Below, piece after piece: positions 1 through 8,674 of a DNA stretch of 13,904 bases (position 1 is the first letter of the stretch; each line of letters opens with the position of its first letter). The notes beneath the pieces are model-generated. The model did no database searches and was not told the DNA's origin. It saw only the letters and a list, made by a program, of their open reading frames with translations. Position numbers and translations under genes: made by a program. The stretch spans positions 1 through 13,904 of the forward strand of contig JAOXYB010035372.1 of NCBI GenBank assembly GCA_028565635.1. Reading direction: 5' to 3'. The DNA is from Phoronis ovalis (Eukaryota > Phoronida > Phoronidae).

Positions 1-325
1 AAAATTGTCGAAGATTCGTATCGACATTTGACCTACTTCTCAAGGTCATTTTGAAATGTCACTCGGCCTATTACGTCCACCAACCCATGGCCTACGTGAA
101 TCCACCTTCGAATCGTCAAGTCAACGCTTCGTCTTTCCCACATTTATCGCCAAGTAAGGTGCACTCTTGGGTACAAATATGGCCGCCAATCGGCCATCTT
201 GGAAGTAATCGAGGTCAACATTATATCAGACCTGCGCTTTGACCTGTACTTACCCTGTACCAAATACGAAGATGATTTGACGAAAGCTGAAGCCGTTATA
301 GCAACACAAAGAAAAGGTTACATCC
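1..325. repeat. Dispersed repeat family, copy A (left edge)
   Basis: Shares ordered blocks with copies B and C: GAAGATTCG, CATTTGACCTACTT, CAAGGTCATT, ATGTCACT, ATTACGTCCACC, ATGGCC, GTGAATCCA, TTCGAA, ATATGGCCGCC, CGGCCATCTTGGAAGTAATC and GACCTGTACTTACC. Contains no coding signal; it lies in the ARMC7 intron after exon 4 and starts at the window edge. Confidence 0.75.
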
Positions 326-434
326 GCCGACGCCGCATAGGGTATATGCCCTATATGCTATATGCCCTTTCACTATTACATAGTGATGGGCATAAAAATG
401 AGCAGCTTACAAGTAAAACGTTTCTAAAGAATAC

Positions 435-501
435 CTTGACAAACACTGTATCACTAGTTTCACACCATCAGTTTCAAGAATGTATTCTTTGTTAGTTTTA
501 T
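435..501 (-). CDS. ARMC7: ARMC7 coding exon 4
   Basis: Acceptor TTTTTCAG|ATAAAACT. Encodes [20 protein letters not shown] and then S, matching the family stretch ANKEHIL...CLS. The chosen donor is TCAAG|GTATTC (434-433), leaving phase 2 so that the next codon begins AG and could be the conserved Ser. A second donor, GTAAGC at 410-405, would lengthen the exon by nine codons but breaks the family alignment. Confidence 0.85.
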
Positions 502-3500
502 CTGAAAAATAACAACTTTATGCAATACAGAAACACATATAGCAAAAATATATCACAAAAATAACACAATCCAAGTATGACCAAACTGCAATCTTAGCTA
601 CAGGATGCTGAACACTTCTGCTCTGCTAATATTAGCAGGTGGGTTTACTCAGTTTACAAATAAGCAACAGATGGCACCATTGTCCAATAGATTAGTATAT
701 CAGCTACCTCTCAAACAACAAAACAAACTGAAACTAAATCTTCAACATTTTTCGTTGTGTGTGAGACATATATATATAGAAAGTGTTACACACAATGTTG
801 AAGATTCAAATTGGCATTTGACCCACTAGTCAAAGTCATTCTAAAATGTTACCTATGCCAACCATCATATGGCCTTCATGAATCAGCATTCGAAACATTC
901 AGTTCACGCTTCTTCTTTCTGGAAAGTGGCCCAACGTGATGTGCCCTCTTTGGAACAAACATGGCCACCAGTCAACAATGTTGAAAGTAATCTGGGTTAA
1001 AATTACACCTGACCTGAACTTCAACCTGTATTTACTATGTACTGAATAGACAGGAAGTTGATAAAAAAAAAATGAAGCTGTTATTGCAACGTAACATCTT
1101 GAGAACAAGCATGGCTGCCAGTGGGCCACCTTTGAAGGGATCTAGGTCAAAACTATACCAGACCCCCTACTTTGACAAAGAAAGCTTTACACACAACAAA
1201 AAATGTTGACAATTCGGATCAGCATTTGACCCACTTTTCAAGGTCACTCAAAAATGTCACTTAGCCTGTTACGTCCACCGACATATGGCTTTCGTGAATC
1301 CATCTTCGAATTGTCCTGTTGATATTTTGTTTTTCTGTAAATGGGCACAACCTGAAGTGCCCTCTCAGGAACAAATATGGCCCGCAGTCGGCCATATTGG
1401 AATTAATGTGAGTCAAAATAAAACGTTTGACCTGTGCTCTGTATCGAATACTATGTGAGATGAGCATAAAAACATATTTGGCATCAATTTAGTTCCAATG
1501 CATTTTTTCATAGGATGTACTTCATGATTTTTATGAGAAGTTTTTAAATTTTTTACACACTGGGATTTTTCTTTTAATGCCGTATTTAATCATTGCAACA
1601 TGACTTGCTACAGCTAGTTTACACTTGCAGATGATAAAAATATAGCAAAATCTCACCTAAGCAACAATTGCACAAACCACCAATGGCAAATGCCACTATA
1701 GCTTCATTGTTTTCAGTCAGACAATCTAAAATATAAATTGCAACAGCACAGTCATGAAATGGTTAAATATTGCAGTGTTCAGTGCCAACTAACAAGAACT
1801 ATTCAACCATGTACAACGTAAACACAACTTTATTCTTGAACAGTTACATGTGGAGTGCGTAGAATTATGGCAACCTCAAACATTTATCAAAAGCTTATTT
1901 ACATAATAGTAGTACTAACATGTATTAAACGCTCAGCGCCCTCATATGTTACAATATTTTCAAAAATAAAGGTTACACTTATTTATCTATTTGTTTCCAC
2001 ATGATTGTATGCAAGCCAGGTGACTTTATTCAGAAGCGGGTGAATATAACTTTGTGCTAACCTAATTTTGTGGTGTGACACAAGCATATGGTGGAATTAT
2101 AGTTTGTTTACAGATCCCTATAACACTGTACATACAGGTACAAACAGTTAAAAGTGAACTATTAAAACAGGTGATCTGTAATTATACCTTCATGGGGAAA
2201 GTCTACATAAACAGTGGGAGAGACAAATTTTTGTAACAGGGACTAATAAGTAATACACTTACCAAGAAATAAATCAATGACATTCAGCTTTCGTATGTGG
2301 TCGAAATTTATTGGATCATATGCAAAATTTGCCAAGTTTGCTAGCACCTGTAGCTTTGCATCTGCAAATAAAGCGCAGGATTTATAAGAATTTCTATAAA
2401 ATAATCGCAATGACTAGCAAATAAATGTAATTACCAGTGCACGCCAAGCAAAGACAGAGTTGGTTACAGCATAATACCAATATCTGACGCACTGGTCCTA
2501 ACACTTCCCTTTCAAAATTAACAAAAACTCACCAGTACGATGAAATTTTTTTATATTCCCGACCAATGGTTTTTGTTATTATTACAAGATGATAGTACAA
2601 ATCTTCGCCTGTAAACAAGTCAATCAGTGAAAACCAATATAGATGCCACTGAGACGCAGTTACAGTCGCTTTGTATTTTTTAAGTTAGTCAAATGCTGTG
2701 CCACAAGAAATATTTATATTTTTCACTTGATATAACAAACAAAAAGCATAGGATTTTGGTTAATTTCGAAAAACAATAGTTTTTGATATCAAACACACAA
2801 TGATGTTCTGGTACGATCTACCACCCATTTACGACAGTCTTTGAGGTCAGAACATCATGTGACCTCTTCCCGCCACAGTTAGTAGGACTGATGAAGGTCT
2901 TGTGATAAGACCGAAAGCTCTCATGGCTTAATAAGTATGATTCAGTTTTGGACTAAAATTTGTGTTTGATATCTTTTTACTGAATCGAAATATGATCGAA
3001 TGAACATTTATGCTGATAATAGTTTTTGAATAGGAAAATGTTAGGACCAATATGTCAGATAAATCGCCTATTATTAGGACAAGTTACATCAGTACCATAC
3101 ACAATGAGAGACTAACTGGTAAAACAAAATCAGAATTGCACAACATAACTCAAAGCATCTTTAATTTTACAACGAGGTGCGTAGAAATGGAATTTATTTC
3201 AAAACAGCAAGGAATATTAAAAGACAAGCCATAAGTCAAATAGTCCCTGGTGCCAAAAATGTCAATGGAGTGTTCACATAATGAAATATTAATTACTATG
3301 TGACTTTTCATTAGATTTAAGTATTTTGTTATTTACTAAATATACAGGGCAGTTTAGCAATGAAATGATAAGTTAGCTCTGCATGCTTTATTATATGAAC
3401 ACAAGACATTGTGACAATTTATATTACAAGTTGCCCCCGCTGAGCAGCCAGGTATAAAAACAATGGGTTAGTATCATTTCAAACAATGCAACCAGATACC

Positions 3501-4989
3501 GTAAGAAAAAATAAATACATAAAAATGGACCATTATAAACAAGGGAGACTTACTTGACCAGTGCTTAAATTATTACAAGGACCAAATACTTAGTCCTGCA
3601 TGCATGACTCCTACTATGAACAGCCTACAGCTTGTCCATAGGAGTCATGACCGGATCCTATCTCAAATCAATTGTCAAATGGGCCAAAGTTCCACTAGTC
3701 TTCATGCATGCGCAATAGCATAATTATACAAAAATTCCGTGTAATGGATTGACGGATCATCAAGAGTGCACTTCGGATGTTATGCTAATGTGCTGTGAAA
3801 TCTTTGATTAAGTCTAAATACGATGGCATAAGAAGCGGAAGTCAAGGAATAGACAGCTGCAATAATTATGGTGAAGTTCATCAGCCCCTTTGAGATAGGA
3901 GACGGCCATGACTCCTACGGACAAGTTGAAGGCGGTCTGTAGTAGGAGTCATGCTAGTCCTGGTTCATGACATTCTGCACTAGCTCTTAATAATTTGACT
4001 TGTGAGCTGTGCGAACAGTCATGGAAACTTACATAGCCAATTACAGTCAAAGTAACCAAACTTCGAAATCTATGTAATTCCTACAGAATTAGTTCAATAC
4101 ATCACTGTCCAGATACTCTCTGATTATCCAACTTCAACTTCAACTACTCCCTTCAACATATGAAACTCCTGAATTCAGTTTTTACCATGCAGTAAGCTTG
4201 TTTTACCCTGGGTCTCACACACCAACCCAGTTTTTTTGGCAAGTATCCCATCCCTCTGGGTGCCAGTGCAGGAGTTGCAAACAGCCATAGAAGTAGTTGG
4301 ATAATCAGAGAGTATCTGGACGCTGAATGAACTCATTCGGTAGCAATTACATAGATTTCCAAGTTTGAGGACTTTCACTGTAATTGGCTATGTAAGTTTC
4401 CATGACTGCTCGCACAGCTTACAAGTCAGATTATCAAGAGCTAGTGCTGAACATCATGAACCATGACTAGTCATGCGTGCAGGACTACCAAATACTCGGC
4501 TTAATTTAAGTGAAACTTAACACATACTCCACTTTCTGAAATCAATAAGGTGAATATTTTTCCCGGACATTGTAAAGATGGTGCCAATTACACCCCACGC
4601 CATAACCCCCACCCCCATAGCCACCTATCACTATCAGAGTTTACAATCCAAAGTTGAATACGAATATTGATCAATATTATCTGATAGCAGTCTCGGGGAA
4701 TCCATTTTTTTGCTGCAAGCGGTGGGTAGTAAACCAAATATTTTAATTTCTGAAATGTACAAGGTAGTAGTTCCACTAAAAAATAACATGAATATCCCTC
4801 CGGGGTCATGGACTGACTTTTTTAAAGACGCAGTTCAAAATCCTCAGCTCAAAATTCCCGCGCATGCCATGTTTTACCTTCACTGTCAGTATCTTGAAAT
4901 TCTGTAACTAAAGAACGCATATAGCTAAATCTATCGATTCCATATGGTCCAGTTTTCTTATCTAGATGTTCCTTTGAATAAAACATCAT
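435..4989 (-). CDS. ARMC7: ARMC7 homologue, 5' four coding exons (3' part off left edge)
   Basis: Armadillo repeat-containing protein 7. In known systems ARMC7 pairs with RBM48 and sits at the capped 5' end of U6atac snRNA in the minor spliceosome, so a nuclear role in U12-type splicing is the family expectation. CDS is complement join of 4878-4989, 2263-2361, 1657-1725 and 435-501, with intron phases 1, 1, 1 and then 2. It gives about 115 residues, against roughly 200 for the human protein. Family signatures in order are [12 protein letters not shown] (about 26-37), [17 protein letters not shown] (38-54), [12 protein letters not shown], then AFAIGGLCN and [10 protein letters not shown]. The three split codons all restore Asp where the family has Asp. 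The start at 4989 is the first ATG giving a family-like length; ATGs at 4986 and 5055 are alternatives. The remaining C-terminal armadillo region was looked for in 1-430 and is absent, so the gene runs off the window. It is head-to-head with PSMB2. Confidence 0.93.
783..1094. repeat. Dispersed repeat family, copy B
   Basis: Same order of blocks as copy A, more diverged: TTGAAGATTC, CATTTGACCCACT, CATATGGCCTTCATGAATC, GTGCCCTCTTTGGAACAAAC, ATGGCCACCAGTC, GAAAGTAATC and AACCTGTATTTAC. A partial extra core (about 1105-1165, ATGGCTGCCAGTGGGCCACC) follows. Within ARMC7 intron 3. Confidence 0.72.
1185..1460. repeat. Dispersed repeat family, copy C
   Basis: Matches copy A over CATTTGACCCACTTTTCAAG, GTCACT, ATGTCACTTAGCC, GTTACGTCCACCGACATATG, TCGTGAATCCATCTTCGAAT, AACAAATATGGC, CAGTCGGCCATATTGGAA and TTTGACCTGTGCTCTGTA. 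Same orientation as A and B, so three copies lie in direct order across 1.5 kb. Confidence 0.74.
1657..1725 (-). CDS. ARMC7: ARMC7 coding exon 3
   Basis: Acceptor ATTTTAG|ATTGTC and donor TTAG|GTGAGA. Encodes [20 protein letters not shown], then CL. The AFAIGGLCN block is diagnostic of ARMC7. This 69-nt exon is phase 1 at both ends and too short to stand out as an ORF. Confidence 0.94.
1726..2262 (-). other. ARMC7: ARMC7 intron 2
   Basis: 537-bp A/T-rich intron. No repeat, RNA gene or extra exon was recognised. Confidence 0.75.
2263..2361 (-). CDS. ARMC7: ARMC7 coding exon 2
   Basis: Acceptor TTTGCAG|ATGCAAAG and donor CTTG|GTAAGT. It encodes [20 protein letters not shown] and then [12 protein letters not shown], the most conserved armadillo segment of the family. 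The split codon joining exon 1 gives GAT (Asp), as expected. Confidence 0.95.
2785..2973. repeat. 189-bp element with 13-bp inverted ends
   Basis: GATATCAAACACA at 2785-2797 is perfectly complementary to 2961-2973, flanked by TTTTT on both sides. Inside is an 11-bp inverted repeat (ATGATGTTCTG at 2800-2810 with 2848-2858) and a hammerhead-like motif at 2888-2916. Probably a small non-autonomous repeat in ARMC7 intron 1. Confidence 0.55.
2888..2918 (+). ncRNA. Hammerhead-ribozyme-like core (possibly decayed)
   Basis: CTGATGA at 2888-2894, a 6-bp stem GGTCTT/AAGACC (2896-2901 with 2907-2912, 5-nt loop), then GAAA at 2913-2916 and a possible short stem III AGC/GCT. This is the hammerhead order of conserved parts. 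There is an extra A between CTGATGA and stem II, and no good stem I could be paired, so activity is doubtful. Confidence 0.3.
3351..3489. repeat. Small repeat with imperfect inverted ends
   Basis: A 24-bp start at 3351-3374 (core CAATGAAATGATAAGTT) recurs with one mismatch at 8229-8252. An inverted match of the core (TATCATTTCA at 3472-3481) closes the unit about 130 bp away, after the left end. Looks like a short MITE-type remnant in ARMC7 intron 1. Confidence 0.4.
3564..4510. mobile_element. Long inverted-repeat (foldback/MITE-like) element
   Basis: The two ends and long arms are inverted copies. Left-arm segments at 4016-4047 (32 bp) and 4108-4133 (26 bp) are perfectly complementary to 4377-4408 and 4295-4320. 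The outer tips (CTTAAATTA at 3564 and its complement ending at 4510, then TAGTCCTGCA and GCATGACT) also match imperfectly. The central loop is about 4135-4290. No transposase reading frame is present, so it would be non-autonomous. No clear target-site duplication was found. It lies in ARMC7 intron 1. Confidence 0.8.
3603..3953. mobile_element. Inner foldback element nested in the left arm
   Basis: Its arms (about 3603-3670 and 3887-3953) are imperfect inverted copies. Each arm begins and ends with CATGACTCCTA or its complement, making four copies (3603, 3639, 3907, 3942). The matching place in the right arm of the outer element is uninterrupted, which supports a later insertion here. Confidence 0.7.
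4878..4989 (-). CDS. ARMC7: ARMC7 coding exon 1
   Basis: Encodes residues 1-37, beginning [12 protein letters not shown] and ending with [11 protein letters not shown]. The donor is GAAG|GTAAAA (intron bases 4877-4876), leaving phase 1. The reading frame is open further upstream to about 5070, including an ATG at 5055, but the family has only a short leader before the conserved YLxxLVTEF block, favouring 4989 or 4986. Confidence 0.9.
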
Positions 4990-5334
4990 CGATTTGAATT
5001 TAAAACAATCAGAAACGTGGCATGCGTGTTCACTACAAAAAGCATCAACAGGCATCAAATCAACACACACTCACACAAGTAACCCCAAATACTTCATTTC
5101 ATAATATTTTGGTAACATGTTTTTAAAGAATATATAGTTAAACTAAATATACTTTGGCTATTTTATTTATTTTTATCGTAATACTTTAGTTTTTTATGTT
5201 TTAAAAAGCACTAAACGGAAAAGAGTATAATTTCACAAAAGATTATATTGGTTCACGTCCGCAGCGACAGATCAAGGACACACAGACAGACTCAGCCGGC
5301 GACAGTGACAAAAAAGAAGAAAACATTAGAAGAT
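4990..5334. promoter_or_regulatory. Divergent promoter region between ARMC7 and PSMB2
   Basis: 345 bp separate the ARMC7 start codon (minus) from the PSMB2 start codon (plus), so both 5' UTRs and promoters must lie here, unless untranslated first exons lie elsewhere. The part near PSMB2 (about 5250-5310) is richer in C and G, with a CACGTC half-site at about 5254; the middle (5100-5240) is very A/T-rich. No convincing TATA box or initiator could be assigned to either gene. Confidence 0.6.
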
Positions 5335-5425
5335 ATGGAGTGTTTAATTGGCATACAGGGCAAAGATTATGTGCTAGTAGCATCGGATACTATATCTGCT
5401 AGGAGTATAGTCACCATGAAATCTG
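5335..5425 (+). CDS. PSMB2: PSMB2 coding exon 1
   Basis: Residues 1-30, ending SIVTMKS plus the first base of Asp31. Donor ATCTG|GTATAG. The Asp codon is completed by AT from exon 2, giving the conserved DHDKMF motif. Confidence 0.96.
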
Positions 5426-8400
5426 GTATAGTATTCATTTTAATACGTAACGGGTTGATACTCGCGGTGGATATTTCATTTGGAATGTCAATGACAATGT
5501 CAATGGCATGATTTGCAAAAATCCCAAAATATATTTATTTATAGTTAGGCCCATTCCAGTTACCGCGTAGCCATCTAGATCCGGGCATCTAGCCCAAGTT
5601 GTATAAGGTATTAGTATTGGCATTCTCTGTCAATGTGTTTGAAAAAAATATAGACATAGACCATTACAAGTTACCACACATTATTAGAATTTAGATAGAA
5701 TATCCCTATGACTATGTTGATTTTTTATACTCACACAGTGATACTGACAGGGAGTACTGGCTTAGTACGCGGTCCTATTGTGGCTCTGCCGGTAAAAAGC
5801 CTTGGGGTCATGTAGCTATAAGTACCAACTGACAGTACCAGATAAGATTTCATTTTTATTTTATTTTATTGTTGTTATTCGTAGATCATGACAAGATGTT
5901 CAAGCTAAGCGATAAATTGCTCATGTTGGTGTGTGGTGAAAGTGGTGATACTGTGCAATTTGCAGAATATATTGAGAAAAATATACAGCTTTATAAAATG
6001 AGGAATGGTAATCATAAAAATCTACCTTGCTATTGACAACAATATTTCATGACCTGTTTATAAACTGAATTCAGTCAATTACTGATTAAAGAACTTCTAT
6101 TAGTATGTTTTGATGTTAAAGGGATAATATTATTATGGGATAATGTGTACTGTAATGTGTTTTGAAATAGAATATTTTCCAATGTATCACAGTGTCAAAC
6201 ATTGTACTTCTGTTGTTTATAGGTTATGAGCTATCACCTCATGCTGCAGCTAACTTCACTAGGAAGAACTTGGCAGATGCCTTAAGAAGCAGAGTAAGTA
6301 CAAGAAATTCTCTTATAAAGAAGATTGTCTGGTACTTGAACTAGTAATGCCAGACCTGCTGAGTTTCTTAATTACATATGGAGGTGATTAATTTTATTGT
6401 GGTACCATTTGTAGGTACTGTACACAGTGATATGTTGTTTGATAAATCCATAGAAGAGATCAGGGAAATTACAAGGCTTGCTATTTATGTCTGCTCACTG
6501 AAGATTACACTTGCTTTACTGGATGAGTTTAAGACCACTATTGCACATTCCATTGCTGTCATTGTATGTTTCAAACATCCATCATTCACCAGTGACACAT
6601 TCCATGGCTTTCTAGCTGTTAAAAAGTAGTTTAGATAAACTCTGAACTCATATATCGAACTTTTTTTACAAGCATGTGCTAAATATAGAAACACTTATCT
6701 ACTACGGGGAAAATAAGTCTCTAATTTCTAAGAAGTAACGTTTGTTATTGTAGAACTTGTTGTTTCAAAATTTTCACAAATTCATAATCTGTACTTGAGA
6801 AATTTGATAAAGTTTACCCCTGTCCTATTTCAAGTCTAAAAAGTGACAGACATATTGGATATAGTCAGGTGACAAAAAATCTGCCAACATCTATATTGAA
6901 CTCCCAAAATTGCAATTATTATAAGCTTTATCTTGTTGCAAGCTGAATATTTCTTTAAGATTAAAATAAAAATAGTTGGTTTGCATGGATAATTTGCTTT
7001 ATTTTTTTTTTAAATCCACAAAATCCATTTTTCACTAGGTAAAAAAACATTAAAATTGATCCACTATGGTCAAAACACTATAAAATATGTAAATTACACC
7101 AAAATAGTTACCAACTCTACATAATCACTTTTGAAGGAATTAAATTTCTGCAGTGGAAATGGTATAAGGTACCAATTGTTGATCTCATTTGTATGCAACT
7201 TTGAAAATCCCCACATAACTTTATGTCATAATGTATATTGTTCAGTTGCTTGATACAGTTGTTATGGCATACTAGAATTGAATACAAGATGGTACCAGCA
7301 CCATGAACCACATTTTATGCCCTAAAGAGTCTGGTTTATCAAACAAATAACTTTCCTTTCATCAAAAATGCACACAGACAGCAAAAAAGTTAATCATAAA
7401 GAATTCAGTGCCACCTTGCAAGATTGATTTTACCTTAAAACTAAGAATTCTTAAATAATTATAATTGTACAGGATGAAAAGGTCCAGTGCTTGATGCATA
7501 TTGAATACTGGTTTTCCTCACATCCCAGAGAGCATCAGTATTATCTAAGGCTTCACTGAAATTAAAAATTGATATTGTCATATCCTCTGCTATCTACATG
7601 TGTTATTACCCGCTATTTGCTTTTAGGGTGCCTATCAAGTGAATATGTTAATAGCAGGTCATGATGAAAAAGATGGACCTGCACTGTATTTCATGGATTA
7701 TTTAGCTTCATTAAATAAAGTTCCATTTGGTGTTCATGGTTATGGCTCCTTTTTCACTCTCAGTGTGATGGACAGATACTACAAAGAAGGTATGTAGACT
7801 GTAATTCCACTGAAAGAATACATTTTGCAACTCTTTACTCTTTAGTAATGTGTGCATTGTGGCTTTGTTCTCACATTTGATGTTGCATTTTGTATTTAGG
7901 TTGGTGCAACAGTCATATTCTGAAGCACCTGCACAGGAGAATTATTGTGTAAAATAGTTTTAATTAACTGAAACTAAATTTAAAGCACCTTATATTGCCA
8001 AGGTTTTGTATAAATATTAAGTTCCTGTTTGTATTCTTTTAGGTATGACAAAAAAAGAAGCTGTTGATTTGATGCACAAATGTGTCAATGAGGTAAGTGC
8101 GTATTAATAAAATGTATAGTGACCTCTTCCTAGTTTAACAAATAATGTTAATGCTTGCTAAAGACGAACTAGCATTTAGTTTAGAAGGTACGATTATGGC
8201 ACTAAATGTCTATATTAGGGAGTGGTCCAGTTTAACAATGAAATGATAAGTTGGGATTTTCCATTGTAATCAATAAATAAGGTACTTTAATTTATGGCGA
8301 TAACAAGTCATTGCAAGGTTTGCATTTTTCTCTGATCAGATTGGCTAATGATTTGCATCCCTTTATTTTAATTTTATTCATATGGTTCAAGTACCATTTA

Positions 8401-8674
8401 TATTGGCTAATATTCAAGCTTGAAAGTTAATGTTTGGCTGATCATGTTGATCTATTGTTATATATATGAAATTCACATACGTTTTCAAAAAAATAGAAAG
8501 ATGTTGCTTTATATCAGACACATGATTATTTTGTCTCAGTGATCACAGGATTCGTCTTTTTGTTTATAGATACAGAAGCGATTTTTAGTCAACCTACCAA
8601 CGTTTAAACTACGAGTTGTTGATAAAGATGGAATTCATGATTTACCAGATATCAAGGCTACTACTCCTGTATAA
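5335..8674 (+). CDS. PSMB2: Proteasome subunit beta type-2 (beta-4), complete
   Basis: Non-catalytic beta-4 subunit of the 20S core proteasome, part of both beta rings in cytosol and nucleus. CDS is join of 5335-5425, 5885-6007, 6223-6293, 7627-7789, 8043-8092 and 8570-8674: 603 nt, 200 residues, against 201 in human. It starts [18 protein letters not shown], directly at the mature N-terminus with no propeptide and no catalytic Thr1, as expected for beta-4. Other family blocks are [13 protein letters not shown] (31-43), [67 protein letters not shown] and [12 protein letters not shown]. Every split codon restores the family residue. The start has G at -3 and G at +4. The frame is open upstream to 5248 but without an ATG. 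The human coding region is also split over six exons. Confidence 0.98.
5885..6007 (+). CDS. PSMB2: PSMB2 coding exon 2
   Basis: Acceptor ATTCGTAG|ATCATG, donor AATG|GTAATC. Residues 31-71, from [10 protein letters not shown] to LYKMRN; Gly72 is split across the next intron. Confidence 0.96.
6223..6293 (+). CDS. PSMB2: PSMB2 coding exon 3
   Basis: Acceptor TTTATAG|GTTATG, donor AGA|GTAAGT (phase 0). Residues 72-95, including [20 protein letters not shown] and RSR. Confidence 0.96.
6294..7626 (+). other. PSMB2: PSMB2 intron 3
   Basis: 1.33-kb intron, the longest of this gene. It contains an ATG-initiated 83-codon open frame at 6378-6629 that matches nothing known to me; the rest is A/T-rich with no visible feature. 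The other PSMB2 introns (5426-5884, 6008-6222, 7790-8042, 8093-8569) are short, and apart from the 24-bp repeat at 8229 nothing was seen in them. Confidence 0.75.
7627..7789 (+). CDS. PSMB2: PSMB2 coding exon 4
   Basis: Acceptor GCTTTTAG|GGTGCC, donor GAAG|GTATGT. Residues 96-149, including [31 protein letters not shown] and [16 protein letters not shown]. This is the longest coding exon of the gene. Confidence 0.97.
8043..8092 (+). CDS. PSMB2: PSMB2 coding exon 5
   Basis: A 50-nt exon. Acceptor CTTTTAG|GTATGA, donor GAG|GTAAGT. Encodes [16 protein letters not shown], matching the helix before the QKRF strand in the family. Human has a proline/threonine-containing loop just before this point, so the loop is slightly shorter here. 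Confidence 0.95.
8229..8252. repeat. Second copy of the 24-bp repeat end
   Basis: Differs from 3351-3374 at one base. The sequences then diverge and no inverted partner was seen nearby. Within PSMB2 intron 5. Confidence 0.4.
8570..8674 (+). CDS. PSMB2: PSMB2 coding exon 6 with stop
   Basis: Acceptor TTTATAG|ATACAG. Encodes [20 protein letters not shown] and then [14 protein letters not shown], ending in TAA at 8672-8674. The conserved VDKDGIHDL block is present; the last residues vary in the family. Confidence 0.97.
   Translation: MQKRFLVNLPTFKLRVVDKDGIHDLPDIKATTPV

Larger units (their letters stand above)
502..1656 (-). other. ARMC7: ARMC7 intron 3
   Basis: 1.15-kb intron. Its right half is filled by repeat copies B and C; 502-780 and 1461-1656 show nothing recognisable. 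Confidence 0.75.
2362..4877 (-). other. ARMC7: ARMC7 intron 1
   Basis: A 2.5-kb intron, the longest in the window. It holds the 189-bp element, the small 3351-3489 repeat and the nested foldback element. Outside these (2380-2780, 2980-3340, 4520-4870) the sequence is A/T-rich with no exon-like homology. A C-rich run at about 4591-4618 is noted in the findings. Open frames at 3052-3234 and 4710-4907 look like chance. Confidence 0.8.

Noticed and set aside
1-430. Possible next ARMC7 exon on the minus strand
   Set aside because: No frame reads like the conserved NEETVLSAI...LMHL segment; most of the stretch is repeat copy A.
199-495. 98-codon plus-strand frame at the left
   Set aside because: Overlaps repeat copy A and, antisense, the well-supported ARMC7 exon 4; no family resemblance.
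1261-1467. Minus-strand frame in copy C, and similar ones at 899-1129 and 11789-11977
   Set aside because: All fall in copies of the dispersed repeat and are not conserved as proteins between copies.
4175-4378. 67-codon minus-strand frame in the foldback element
   Set aside because: Covers loop and right arm of the inverted repeat; no transposase motif.
4849-5070. 73-codon minus-strand frame as a stand-alone gene
   Set aside because: Its centre is ARMC7 exon 1; residues after DTDSE are intron and the beginning is probably 5' UTR.
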